Positions 9,850 through 19,218 are shown, counted from the stretch's first letter. The stretch: DNA of 64,000 nucleotides from Sphingobium sp. Ant17 (GCF_000588875.1 NZ_JEMV01000007.1:46398-110397); one strand, 5' to 3'. Notes: generated from the letters alone by a model not told the origin. Numbers and translations: made by a program.

Positions 9850-10275
9850 TTAGACTTGCGCCTTCAGGCCCGCTGCCGCGATTCCCGCAAGTGCGCACAG
9901 CTCGTCATTGTCCGACGTGTCACCGGTCACACCGACCGCTCCAAGCGGACCGTCCTGGCCGACGATGATCAGTCCTCCCGCAGCAGGTATGACGCCGAAG
10001 CTAGTGATCGAATTAAGCGACGCAACGAAACTAGGCCGTTCGGCCGCAATGTCGGCAACTTTGCGACTGGAAACTCCAAGAGCAAGACAGCCGTTCGCCT
10101 TTCCAAGCGCGATCTGCGGACGCAAATTCGAGGACATGTCCTGGCGTTGGAAAGCGATGAGATGACCACCGACATCGAGAACGGCGCAACTGAGGGGTTT
10201 AAGTCCAAGTTCGGAGCCTTTAACGAAAGCGGCTTCGATGATGGCGTTGGCGTGCTCTAAGCTCAATGGGGGCAT
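9850..10275 (-). CDS. GlcG/HbpS-like protein (DUF336 family)
   Basis: A 141-residue protein matching the GlcG/HbpS (heme-degrading, DUF336) family: a start ANAIIEAAF, then CAVLDVGGHLIAFQRQD, ALGKAN and an end rich in GGLIIVGQDGPLGAVGVTGDT and DELCALAGI. Members bind heme or cobalamin-like cofactors, or are accessory proteins of unclear role often found in aromatic-degradation operons. It is the last gene of the module B operon, 198 bases after the Rieske oxygenase, so it could also have its own promoter. Confidence 0.85.
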   Translation of the reverse strand: MPPLSLEHANAIIEAAFVKGSELGLKPLSCAVLDVGGHLIAFQRQDMSSNLRPQIALGKANGCLALGVSSRKVADIAAERPSFVASLNSITSFGVIPAAGGLIIVGQDGPLGAVGVTGDTSDNDELCALAGIAAAGLKAQV

Positions 10276-10473
10276 TCAAGGTTCTCCTATACCCATTTGG
10301 ATGTCGGCCACCGACGAAGACATTGTTCAAAACGCCGCTGCAAGTCATTTACGGAGTGCCAGAACGGCTTCTAAAATTGCGCTCTGATGGTGACGATGTG
10401 CCGCCATTTTGTGAACAAACGTGTGCCGCCGATCTGTTCGGCCGCCCACTATGTCATTCCGATTGGCAAACGC

Positions 10474-11553
10474 TTATCCGCTTAGACCCAATTGCCGGAG
10501 CGCCTTGCGGTAAGCTACGGACGACCGGTCGGCGGCGAAATGTGCCTCCTCGTCGGGGTCGAGCGGCAGGTCCTCAGGACATTGGGCCTCAACGATCGCC
10601 TGGTCCTCGGCGAAGATCTGAGCGTTAAAGGCATAGACATCTTCCACCGAACCCGTGCGATCGAAGTTCCGGACCAGAGGCACATAGAGCGTAGTCTCTC
10701 GCGCCGACACGGGTGTCGCGATGTTCATGATCTTGAGCACGCCTTCGTTGGGGAAATCGACAGTGAGGAACGCGACAAATGGTGGATGGACGTCGAAGGT
10801 GCGCTTCCAGATGAAGCCTTCCGGCTCCAGATGCTGAACGGCCTTCGGGAAGTTGCTGACGTCGCTGATGTATATGGTTTGAAAGCCATAATCGGTCGAT
10901 TTCGTCTGATAAAGTGGGACCATGCTTTTCTCGCGATTTGCGAAAGCCTCGTGATGTATCCATGCGAAATGAGCGACGTCAATGAAGCCTTCTACCTGCC
11001 GCCCAGGGGCGGCCTGCATCGTAACTGGAGGGCATACAATGGCTTGAAAGTCGGAACCGTCGAACTCGGGAAATGGAGGGATCTCTCCTGCCGCATTATC
11101 CGGATCGAGACAGGTCCAGACCAGCCCGTAGCGCTCGACAGCCGGCAAGTTCGTTGCCCTAAAACGGTCCGAGGGAACGACGTTAGGCTGAGCCGGGATC
11201 TTGACGCAGCGTCCGTCGGCAGCGAAGCGCAGCCCGTGATAGGCGCAGACCAATTCGTCGCTCTCGACCCATCCCATGCTGAGCGGCACCCCGCGGTGGG
11301 GACAGAGGTCGCGCGCAACGTTGATTCCTGAAGTCGTGCGGTACACCACGAGCTTCACGTCTAGGAGTTTCGATGCGACCGGCTTGGCCCCGATATCGTC
11401 GGCTCGGGCGACAGGGAACCAGAATTTTGATAGAATTTCCCAGTCATCTTCGGCGTAGGAGCAGTTCCTGGGGCGTCCCATCCGCGGCAGGCGCGCCCTG
11501 GCCTGAAGCTCTGGAGCGGCGGCCTCCTGCAAAAGCGACGATGCCTGGTTCAT
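10474..11553 (-). CDS. Rieske non-heme iron oxygenase, oxygenase component
   Basis: A 359-residue terminal oxygenase. The [2Fe-2S] Rieske centre is C84-x-H86 (LCPHRG) and C103-x2-H106 (CAYHG); the mononuclear iron site is D192-x2-H195-x4-H200 (IDVAHFAWIH). Length and layout fit the single-component-type oxygenases used for O- or N-demethylation and for ring hydroxylation (VanA, dicamba demethylase or caffeine demethylase type); which reaction applies here is not determined. No ferredoxin or reductase gene is in the window, so electrons must come from elsewhere. Its start overlaps the VOC stop by four bases. Confidence 0.92.
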   Translation of the reverse strand: MNQASSLLQEAAAPELQARARLPRMGRPRNCSYAEDDWEILSKFWFPVARADDIGAKPVASKLLDVKLVVYRTTSGINVARDLCPHRGVPLSMGWVESDELVCAYHGLRFAADGRCVKIPAQPNVVPSDRFRATNLPAVERYGLVWTCLDPDNAAGEIPPFPEFDGSDFQAIVCPPVTMQAAPGRQVEGFIDVAHFAWIHHEAFANREKSMVPLYQTKSTDYGFQTIYISDVSNFPKAVQHLEPEGFIWKRTFDVHPPFVAFLTVDFPNEGVLKIMNIATPVSARETTLYVPLVRNFDRTGSVEDVYAFNAQIFAEDQAIVEAQCPEDLPLDPDEEAHFAADRSSVAYRKALRQLGLSG

Positions 11554-11942
11554 ACCGGCACTCCGGGAAAGTTGATGCGGAACGCGTTGCCGTCGGGATC
11601 GCGCAGGACTGATTGATACCAGCCGTAGTAGGTCGCAAACGGCTCCTTTACGGTGGCCGCGCCGAGCGACCCCGCCTTCTCGGTCAGGGCGCGCACTTCT
11701 TCCGGGCTATCCACGTTGAAGGTTTGGAACACGCGATCGCCGGGAGCGGTCTGGGGCTCCATGCCGAGGAGTTCGTACGCGCCGATTCCGCTGAACCCCA
11801 GCGAAGTCCCGCCGGCGGCGAAGCCGCGGAAGATCGGCGAGCGGCTCTCCATATATTCCGTAAAGCCGAAAAGCGTACTGTAGAACTCAGCTAGCCGGTC
11901 GATGTCGGCGGTGTAGATGTTTGTATAAGCCAGAGCGGGCAT
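11550..11942 (-). CDS. VOC-family (glyoxalase/bleomycin-resistance fold) protein
   Basis: A 130-residue protein with a single VOC domain made of two beta-alpha-beta-beta-beta halves: TNIYTADIDRLAEFYSTLFGF at the start and the closing WYQSVLRDPDGNAFRI. Such proteins act as lyases, isomerases or extradiol-type dioxygenases with a divalent metal. It is coupled to the Rieske oxygenase by an ATGA overlap and follows the 2OG oxygenase by 11 bases. A role in ring opening or in handling an aldehyde product is possible but is only inference from the operon. Confidence 0.88.
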   Translation of the reverse strand: MPALAYTNIYTADIDRLAEFYSTLFGFTEYMESRSPIFRGFAAGGTSLGFSGIGAYELLGMEPQTAPGDRVFQTFNVDSPEEVRALTEKAGSLGAATVKEPFATYYGWYQSVLRDPDGNAFRINFPGVPV

Positions 11943-11953
11943 GATTTTTTCCT

Positions 11954-12937
11954 TTACGCTGCGAGGCCGTAGGTCTTGCGATACATTTCCGCGATGTGTC
12001 CGCCGACGGTGGTGGCGGCGTAGTCCGGCTTGCCATTTTCCGGCATGCAGGTCGGAGCGCAGCTCACCTCATAAAAGTAATTCGGGTCGAAGAAGGTCGG
12101 AACAGAGTAGCGATCACGGCCGCTCTGGTTGTTCAGCACGCGATGCATGTTTGCGTGATACAGTCCGTTGGTGAGGAGACGGACCATCTCCCCGAGATTG
12201 ATGATGAACGTGCCGGGGATCGGCGGGGCCGCGATCCATTCGCCCGCCGCATTCTCGACTTCCAGGCCGCCAACATCGTCCTGAAGGAGGATGGTGATCA
12301 TGCCCCAGTCTGTGTGCGCACCCGCGCCGATCTGGTTGAATGCGGCATCAGCTGGCTGAGGCCCGTATTTCAGAAGGCGGCCGTTGAATAGCGGCTCCCT
12401 CAAACCTTCGGCGAAGTAATCCTCTGGCAGGTCCAGCGACAGGGCAATCAGGCTCATCAGGTGCCGTCCGATCCGGAACATCTCGTCCACATAGCCCTCA
12501 TAGCGGGGGCGAAAGCCCTCCGGCTTTTCCGGCCACTGGTTAGATCCGCAGTTGGGAACGCCGTCGCGGACATAGGGGTGATCGTCGGCCAGATCGACAC
12601 CAATCAGGAAGCCCTCCTTGAGGTCGGGCGGTGAGCCGTCGTCGAGGGTCTGGAGACCGGGCGATTCATAACCGCGCGTGCAGCTTGACTTGCTCGCGTC
12701 GACCTTCATTTTCTCATCGACGGGCAAGTCGAAAAATTGCTTAGCCAGCTCGAGCTGGCCGTCCATGGTTGCCTGCGGCACGCCGTGGTTGGTAATGTAA
12801 AAGAAACCCGTGTCACGGGCGGTCTTGTGGATCTCCCACGCGACCGCCTTCTTGAGATCTGTGTCGTCGGCGAAGCTCGGACCCAGGTCGATCACGGGGA
12901 TGTTATCTGCCGGCTTCGGCGGTGTGTAGACGATCAT
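11954..12937 (-). CDS. 2OG-Fe(II) oxygenase, isopenicillin N synthase family (group I)
   Basis: A 327-residue Fe(II)/2-oxoglutarate oxygenase with H208-x-D210 (GAHTDWG), H265 (HANMHRV) and R276-Y-S278. The N-terminal domain contains IPVIDLGPSF and GFFYITNHGVP. It is nearly superimposable on the window-edge fragment at 1-169 and close to 2527-3516 (shared PPDLKEGF, GITILLQDxVGGL and RYSVPxFF patterns). It lies between its group II partner and the VOC gene in the long module B operon, with 26- and 11-base gaps. Substrate unknown. Confidence 0.93.
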   Translation of the reverse strand: MIVYTPPKPADNIPVIDLGPSFADDTDLKKAVAWEIHKTARDTGFFYITNHGVPQATMDGQLELAKQFFDLPVDEKMKVDASKSSCTRGYESPGLQTLDDGSPPDLKEGFLIGVDLADDHPYVRDGVPNCGSNQWPEKPEGFRPRYEGYVDEMFRIGRHLMSLIALSLDLPEDYFAEGLREPLFNGRLLKYGPQPADAAFNQIGAGAHTDWGMITILLQDDVGGLEVENAAGEWIAAPPIPGTFIINLGEMVRLLTNGLYHANMHRVLNNQSGRDRYSVPTFFDPNYFYEVSCAPTCMPENGKPDYAATTVGGHIAEMYRKTYGLAA

Positions 12938-12963
12938 CGCGCGTTCCTCAGTTGGGATCGGCC

Positions 12964-13991
12964 TCAGGCCGTTTCAGCGTCCTTGAATTTCGGGGTGTCG
13001 TTCATCTGGTTCATCTTCATCTCCAGATGCTCAATCGAGGTCGTCTTGGCGTACTTTGGGGCCTTCTCGACGGCGCAGGTGGGGATGCACTCAATCACTG
13101 CGTCGTAATTGGGTTGGTGGAAGAAGACCAAGGACTGGCGACGGCTGCCTACGCCCAGATCACGCGGCGGATTGACGACACGGTGCATCGTCGACACCCA
13201 ATCGTCGTTGGTCCACTGCGCCATCAGGTCGCCGAGGTTGATGATGAAGGCGCCGGGGACAATGGGCACCGCTTCCCAGCGGCCATCGGAAGTCTGGACT
13301 TCGAGGCCGCCAGGCTTATCTTCGGTCTTCAGGATGGTGAGGCCACCATAATCGGTATGCGCGCCAGCACGCAGCTGACCTTCCTCCAGCGCTTCGGGCT
13401 GATCGGGGTAGTTGCTGACAACCATGTTGGTGATGTGCTTATCGATCTTGTCCGCGAACCAGTCTGGCGAAAGGTCGAGAGCCCGTGCGCACAGCTCCAT
13501 CAGAAGTGCGGCCAGCTTCTCCATTTCGCGATAGTAGGCCGTCATCGCAGGCTTAAATTCCGGCACGTCGCGTCGGGCCAGATGTTTTCGTGGAAGATTC
13601 GCTGAGCTGTGGAGGTCGAGAAATACGGATCGGCATCGTTGAAGTCGAAACGGCCGAAGTTGAAATACTCGCGATGGTCGGGCTTGGCCTCCTCCTCGCC
13701 GATGGTACTGGCGAGATTTCCGGTTTCGATGCCGAAGTAGCCTCGATAAATCTCAGTGCTGGGCGAGCGGTACTTGCCCTTCTCCTCGGGGGAGAGGTCA
13801 AACAGGTTACGACTTGCAACCGACGCGCCTTCGATGATGGCGGCGGGCACACCGTGGCCGGAAACGACCAGGAAACCGATGCTGCGGGCAGCTGCGCCGA
13901 CCTTGTCGGCCACAGCCTGCTTTTCCGCTTCAGAACCGGTGCGCGCTGGAGTGAGATCGATAATTGGAACTACGCTACCGTCGAATTTCAT
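12964..13991 (-). pseudogene. 2OG-Fe(II) oxygenase, group II (frameshifted)
   Basis: The N-terminal part (VVPIIDLTPARTG, GFLVVSGHGVP, REYFNFGRFDFND) is read from 13991 to about 13567. The C-terminal part, with the iron site GAHTDYG, STMHRV and SRRQSLVFFHQPN, is in the next frame from about 13566 to 12964. The break falls inside IWPDAT/VPEFKP and one extra base joins them. The joined protein is about 342 residues, full length for the family and closely similar to 3513-4538. All catalytic residues are intact, so a base-calling error is at least as likely as real inactivation. It starts two bases after the permease stop. Confidence 0.88.
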
Positions 13992-13992
13992 T

Positions 13993-15381
13993 TCAGCCTC
14001 CTATAGTGCCGGACGTCGCGGTCGGCAGGCCACGGATGTCAGTGTCCCGCTGATCAGCATCGCTTTCATTGCGATTCCGTCCAGCGCGGAGAAACAGGTT
14101 GAGCGCAATCGCAGTCACAATGCCAAGCAGAACTCCGCTATGCGTGAATGGTGCGAGGGCAGGGGGCGCCGAGGCAAAGAAGCGATCGGAAAAGGTTGGG
14201 ATAAGACCCACGCCCAAACTTATCGCGACAACAAGCAAATCCTCTCGGGAATGGTCAAGGCCTGCTGCCGCTAACGAGCGGATGCCCGACGCAGCGACCA
14301 TTCCGAAGAGGACAAGCGCCGCGCCGCCTAGAACGCTCGGCGGGACCGCCGCAACGACGGCCGACAACTTCGGAAAAAGTGCAAGAATGAGTAGGATTAC
14401 GGCGGCGCCAGCGCAGACGAAGCGACTCCGCACCCCTGTCATGCTCACGAGTGCGATGTTTTGCGCATAGGACGTATACGGGAAGCTATTGAAAAGGCCG
14501 CCGATGACCGCGCCCATGCAGTCGGCACGCAGGCCTCGCGAAAGGTCCCGGGTGGTAACAGGCCGATCCACTATGTCACCGAGCATTGTCAGCATCCCGC
14601 TCGACTCTACGAGCGTAACAAGCAGAACAACAACCATCGAAGCTATCGCGCCTAGGTCGAAGATGGGCATGCCGAAGTGGAACGGGGTGATCAGTTGCAA
14701 CGCGGGGGCCGCCGTCGCATCAGTGAGGTCCACCAAACCCATTGCGGCCGCGAGTATATAACCGGACGCCATCCCTATAAGGATTGCACAGTTCGCGAGG
14801 AATCCCACCCCGAACCGAGTGACAAGAAGAATGATTCCAACCGTCACGCTAGCGAGCAGCAGATGCGTTGGTGATCCATAGTCCTTGGCACCCTGACCAC
14901 CGGCGGACCAGTCCACCGCAATTCCCATGAGCGAAAGACCGATGAGCAGCATCGCGGTGCCGGTGACGGTCGGTGTAAGCACTGACCGCAACCGTCCAAT
15001 TAGAGGGACAAGCGGGATCACGATCAATCCAGCAGCGATAGCTGCGCCATACACCGCTGGGAGACCCATACCTGGCTGGTTCGCGATCGCAATTGACGGC
15101 ATGACACCTACAAAGGTCACGCCCATGATGATCGGCAAACGAATTCCAAACGCTCCGACGCCTAGCGACTGCAGGAGTGTGACGAGACCGCACGCGAAGA
15201 GGTCGGCGCTAACGAGATAGGCGGTATTTTCAGACGAAAGGTGAAGCGCAGAGGCTACCAGCAGGGGAACCGTGATCGCGCCGGCATACATTGTGAGGAC
15301 ATGCTGGAGGGCGAGCGCTCCCAGCGCCCCGACTTGCGGGACGCTGTCGACTGGATGGACCTCGGCGCGATTAGAACTCAT
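13993..15381 (-). CDS. NCS2 (nucleobase-ascorbate) family permease, purine/xanthine/uracil type
   Basis: An inner-membrane transporter of 462 residues with about twelve to fourteen hydrophobic helices. Family marks are LQHVLTMYAGAITVP in the first helix and the NAT signature region SYAQNIALVSMTGVRSR. Known members take up xanthine, uric acid or uracil by proton symport. It overlaps the end of the TonB receptor gene by 11 bases and is followed at once by the paired 2OG oxygenases, so it probably moves the compound brought in by the receptor across the inner membrane. This is the best clue that the substrate resembles a purine or pyrimidine. Confidence 0.92.
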   Translation of the reverse strand: MSSNRAEVHPVDSVPQVGALGALALQHVLTMYAGAITVPLLVASALHLSSENTAYLVSADLFACGLVTLLQSLGVGAFGIRLPIIMGVTFVGVMPSIAIANQPGMGLPAVYGAAIAAGLIVIPLVPLIGRLRSVLTPTVTGTAMLLIGLSLMGIAVDWSAGGQGAKDYGSPTHLLLASVTVGIILLVTRFGVGFLANCAILIGMASGYILAAAMGLVDLTDATAAPALQLITPFHFGMPIFDLGAIASMVVVLLVTLVESSGMLTMLGDIVDRPVTTRDLSRGLRADCMGAVIGGLFNSFPYTSYAQNIALVSMTGVRSRFVCAGAAVILLILALFPKLSAVVAAVPPSVLGGAALVLFGMVAASGIRSLAAAGLDHSREDLLVVAISLGVGLIPTFSDRFFASAPPALAPFTHSGVLLGIVTAIALNLFLRAGRNRNESDADQRDTDIRGLPTATSGTIGG

Positions 15382-17668
15382 ATTTCACCGAGCCGATGAC
15401 TTGGCGGGGCGGAATATACATGTCGCTGGTCGTGAAGCTGCCGAACGGGTTGGAATAACGTGACGCGATCCCCGCCTTGTCGAAGACGTTGGTCAACGTC
15501 ACGGCGATCGTCCAATGCGTGTCCTGCGGCGTAAAGGCGAAGTTGGCGTTCACCTGCGTATAGTTAGGAACCACGTCGCGGGCGCCATCGTTGAAGATGC
15601 GATACTGGTACTTACCGCGATAGATAAACTCGGCGTGGGATTTCAGCGTGCCGAACGAAGCGACCTCCAGCGTGTGGCTGATCCCGATGGCACCCTGCCA
15701 CTTGGGTAGCTTAGGTGGCAGGTTTCCGTTGGTGTTGCGAACCGCAAGCGCTCGTTGGCCAATCGTGTAGCCGTCAAAAGGACCAAAACCGAGAGCTGCC
15801 GCTGCCAGTGTTGCCTGATGAGCGCGCGAAGGGTCGAGAGTGATATAGTCTCCGACCAGTTCGCCATCGAGATAGGTCAGGTTGCCATCGAGCTTCAGGT
15901 TTCCAGTGATCTGGACCGTGGCTTCAGCCTCGGCACCCCAGATCCGGGTCTTGGGTACGTTGGACACACCGCCTTGGAATGGGATGGGGTCTTCTTCCTG
16001 ATATTGCAGGTTCTTATAGTCGTAGAAGAAAGCGGCCGCATTGAAGGTGACTCGGTTGTCGAAAAAGCGGTTTTTGGTGCCTAACTCATAGGCCCAGACG
16101 TGCTCGGGCTGGTAGGTCAGCGGCACAAGCAGCGGCGTGCTGTTGTTGCTAACGCCACCTGGCTTGTAGCCACGGGACACGCTGGTATAGACCATGTTGC
16201 GCGGGGTCAGCTCGAAATCGAGTTCACCCTTGCCGGTCAGCGCGTTCTCCTTGGTCTGCGCATATACCGTCGGTGCGAAGATATTGAACAGCGTGCTGTT
16301 GCTGCTTGTGAAATAGTCATGGTTATAGCGCAAGCCAACGGTTCCACTTAGCCGATCTGCAAACTTCCACTTCGCTTGAGCAAACCCAGCATAGCTGTAG
16401 CGACGCTGAGCTGAGTTCAGGGCATAGTTGAGGTTGTAGGGATAATTGGCGAAAGTGAGCGGCAGCGTCAGATTATAGGTCGGATTGGCATCCGTCCCCG
16501 CGTATTCGAGGATGTCTTGACCGAGCTTTTGGTAAAGGAAATAGGCGCCCACGATGTAGGTGAATGGTCCATTGCCATTGGAACTCAGGTTCAGCTCCTG
16601 GCTGAACGCATCGACCCGATTGTTCCAATAAGGCTGAGCATCATAGGCGCCAGTAGTAGCGAAATCGGAGCGATCGACGTCGATCTGGTTGTGGTTCCGG
16701 GTCTGCTGGTAGGAGGTCAGCGACTTTATGGTGCCAAAGCCTAGGTCATATTGCAGGTCGGCATACGTCAGGAAGAAATCGAGCTTGTATTTGTTGGGAT
16801 AGTCCTGCGAGATACGACGCGGATCGGGATCAAGATCGTCGAGGTTCTTCTGCGCAGCTCCATGCTCGTCGGCATTGAAATATTGAGCGGTCAGCTGCGC
16901 GGAGAAGCGATCCGACGGCGTCCAGAGTACCGACAGCTTGGCCGAAATGCGGTCAGCATCGTCGAGGCCATAATTGCCGTAGGCTGAGCCAAGACTAGTC
17001 TGCTTCGCGAAGCCTTTATGATAGTAGCGCTGAACCGTTCCACGAATTGCGAGCGTATCAGTCAGCGGCACATTCAGCGTCGCCGTCGCACGGATTAGGT
17101 CATAATTGCCGCCCTCAATCTGAGCAGAACCACTAAGTGCCTCTATGCTCGGCTTTTCGGTAATCGCGTTGATGATACCGCCGGTTGCGCTCTGCCCAAA
17201 TACGGTTCCTTGCGGTCCGCGCAGCACTTCGACCCGCTGCAGATCCAGGAAATCCTGCTGCAGCGCATAGGGACTGGCTACATAAACGCCGTCGATATGG
17301 AAAGACGTGCCCGGCTCGGCGCTCAGGTTATCTGAAGCCTCATAACCGATGCCGCGGATCGAGACGACCCGAACAAAGCTGCCGCTGTTGGCGACAGTTA
17401 GGCCCGGCACGAAGCCGTTCATGTCAATGAGTTGGGTGATGTTCGACTGCTTGAGCGTGTCATTGGACAGCGCAGTAAGCGCGAGTGGAGCCCGCTGGAG
17501 CGTCGTGGCCTGCTTTTCGCCAGTGACGATGATGTCGCCTGCGTTTACGCTTGCAGCATCAGCATCGGCGGCCACCGGAACCTGCGCATTTGCTGCCGCG
17601 CTGAGTCCGAGTGCCGCCGGAAACACAGCCCCTACGAGAAACTTCGATTTGCCCCGCATAATTTTCAT
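15371..17668 (-). CDS. TonB-dependent receptor, module B
   Basis: A 765-residue outer-membrane receptor and first gene of the module B operon. The signal peptide ends near ANAQ, followed by the TonB box GDIIVTGEK, the plug (SIRGIGYEA, VEVLRGPQGTVFGQ) and a barrel ending in PRQVIGSVKYEF with the expected terminal Phe. It is strongly similar over its length to the module A receptor (shared SxTSYQ, DxDRxxFAT and AGTDANP-like patches). It probably imports the substrate used by the following permease and oxygenases. A perfect palindrome lies 24 bases upstream of its start. Confidence 0.95.
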   Translation of the reverse strand: MKIMRGKSKFLVGAVFPAALGLSAAANAQVPVAADADAASVNAGDIIVTGEKQATTLQRAPLALTALSNDTLKQSNITQLIDMNGFVPGLTVANSGSFVRVVSIRGIGYEASDNLSAEPGTSFHIDGVYVASPYALQQDFLDLQRVEVLRGPQGTVFGQSATGGIINAITEKPSIEALSGSAQIEGGNYDLIRATATLNVPLTDTLAIRGTVQRYYHKGFAKQTSLGSAYGNYGLDDADRISAKLSVLWTPSDRFSAQLTAQYFNADEHGAAQKNLDDLDPDPRRISQDYPNKYKLDFFLTYADLQYDLGFGTIKSLTSYQQTRNHNQIDVDRSDFATTGAYDAQPYWNNRVDAFSQELNLSSNGNGPFTYIVGAYFLYQKLGQDILEYAGTDANPTYNLTLPLTFANYPYNLNYALNSAQRRYSYAGFAQAKWKFADRLSGTVGLRYNHDYFTSSNSTLFNIFAPTVYAQTKENALTGKGELDFELTPRNMVYTSVSRGYKPGGVSNNSTPLLVPLTYQPEHVWAYELGTKNRFFDNRVTFNAAAFFYDYKNLQYQEEDPIPFQGGVSNVPKTRIWGAEAEATVQITGNLKLDGNLTYLDGELVGDYITLDPSRAHQATLAAAALGFGPFDGYTIGQRALAVRNTNGNLPPKLPKWQGAIGISHTLEVASFGTLKSHAEFIYRGKYQYRIFNDGARDVVPNYTQVNANFAFTPQDTHWTIAVTLTNVFDKAGIASRYSNPFGSFTTSDMYIPPRQVIGSVKYEF

Positions 17669-17691
17669 TCCAAAATCCCCGCTTCGAAAGG

Positions 17692-17707
17692 GCGATCACC
17701 TGATCGC
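17692..17707. promoter_or_regulatory. palindrome, candidate operator for the module B operon
   Basis: GCGATCA-CC-TGATCGC is a perfect 7-base inverted repeat with a 2-base spacer. It sits between the divergent receptor (start 17668) and LysR (start 17837) genes, 24 bases before the receptor ATG. It could be a regulator site or a leader hairpin. Confidence 0.4.
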
Positions 17708-17836
17708 TCGGTTGACTCGCCCTCTCGCTTTTTTGCTGTGCGTCAAAAGTGCCATTGAATTGCGTCCTGATCCATCGCAGAATACAGCAACGCCTGTTCG
17801 CAAAATGTGATCACTCACCAATTCTGGAGATTTGCG

Positions 17837-18748
17837 ATGTTACTTGGTCGAGCTGCGATCTATTTCGACGAAGTTGCGCGGCGAGGCGCGCTTCGCAGAG
17901 CAGCAGATGTGCTTCATATTGCCCCCTCCGCTGTTGATCGACAGATCATCCAGCTCGAGGAGGAGCTCGGAACTAAGCTTTTTGAGCGCACTCCGTCCGG
18001 TATGCGCATGACCGCAGCCGGGGAATTGCTAATCGACGGCGTGCGTCGCTGGCGTCGCGACCTACAGCGGATTCGATCGGAGATCGACAATTTGGTGGGA
18101 TTGCGCAGGGGCAGTGTGGCCATTGGTCTGGTTGAAGGCGCCACAGAATTCATGGCGTCCGCTGTGTCGGCATTTCAGCAGCACTATCCTGCGATTCAGT
18201 TCAAGATGGAAGTGTTTGGAGCTCAAGGCGTCATAGACCATGTGCTTTCTGGCGAAATTGACGTTGGTGTCACCTTCAATCCGCCGGACAATCCAACAAT
18301 TAGGCTGGATCGGACAATGATCTACCGGCTCGGACTTATCGTAAAGCCGGGCCATCCGTTGGCTGATCGAAAAGAGGTAACGCTCTCGGAATGCGTCAGC
18401 TTCCCCCTCATCGTGCCAAGCGAAAATCTCTCCTTGCGACGTGTCCTTGATCTTGCATGGTCGCGACATGTGGGCGGCACGCCACGCGCCGCGGCTGAGG
18501 TCAACAGCATCGGCCTGATCAAATCCCTGACAATGCGCGGGATGGGAATTGGGTGGCTGACCGCTTTCGATGCCATCAGCGAGATTGAGGAGGGTTCGCT
18601 CATTTTCATCCCTCTTTCTCATGAGAGAGTTGAACTCTCCACACTTTCAATCGTCAGTGCAGCTGGGAGAACATTGTCTGTACCGGCGTCGCTGCTCATC
18701 CAGCATCTTGCACAAACGATGGAAGAACATGGCGTCCCGGTAGTATGA
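17837..18748 (+). CDS. LysR-family transcriptional regulator, module B
   Basis: A 303-residue regulator with an N-terminal helix-turn-helix (RRAADVLHIAPSAVDRQI, about residues 20-45) and a periplasmic-binding-protein-like effector domain (VKPGHPLADRK, RGMGIGWL). An upstream GTG at 17807 is in frame, but the ATG at 17837 has GGAG seven bases before it and matches the family length. It is divergent from the TonB receptor operon and is the intact paralogue of the broken regulator at 4673-5619. It probably controls module B in response to the imported compound or a derivative. Confidence 0.92.
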   Translation: MLLGRAAIYFDEVARRGALRRAADVLHIAPSAVDRQIIQLEEELGTKLFERTPSGMRMTAAGELLIDGVRRWRRDLQRIRSEIDNLVGLRRGSVAIGLVEGATEFMASAVSAFQQHYPAIQFKMEVFGAQGVIDHVLSGEIDVGVTFNPPDNPTIRLDRTMIYRLGLIVKPGHPLADRKEVTLSECVSFPLIVPSENLSLRRVLDLAWSRHVGGTPRAAAEVNSIGLIKSLTMRGMGIGWLTAFDAISEIEEGSLIFIPLSHERVELSTLSIVSAAGRTLSVPASLLIQHLAQTMEEHGVPVV

Positions 18749-19218
18749 TTTTCCAGCGCAACTCGTGGTGCGAAGGCGCTATAATGCTGAATGAAAACGG
18801 CGGCGCCGGCAGAAGACCAGTTAGAGCTCCGTAATGAGATTACCTACCGTTTTAGGCATTAGAAATAGGCCTATCATTTGATGCGGAGTCGAAGAAGCGA
18901 CCGGTCTTGCATGAGCACTCTTTCAGAAATTAGGGCAGGAACGGGCTGATGTCGTCTAAAGCTGCCGGCTACAATGCGCCACTTGTCGCCATTCGAGCGC
19001 TGTTTTCGCCCGCTCTGAAGGGGACATTCGTTTAGGGCGCCCAGCGCCCCGATATCATCCCTATATACCCTTGAGGGTCGCTCGGGGCTGAGTGGCTGCA
19101 CTCATCTATTTTCACGACCTGGGAACCAAGGTAAATTATCCTCAGATTTTTTCGTAACCTTTCAAGAATCACGATATACGCCAATTGCCCCAGCGCGTGG
19201 CCATGCCATCTATTATGC
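18749..19218. other. intergenic stretch, nothing recognised
   Basis: About 470 bases, more AT-rich than the flanks, between the LysR gene and two small unknown genes. No supported open frame, repeat or strong terminator was seen. Promoters for the downstream pair should lie near 19100-19210. Confidence 0.5.
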
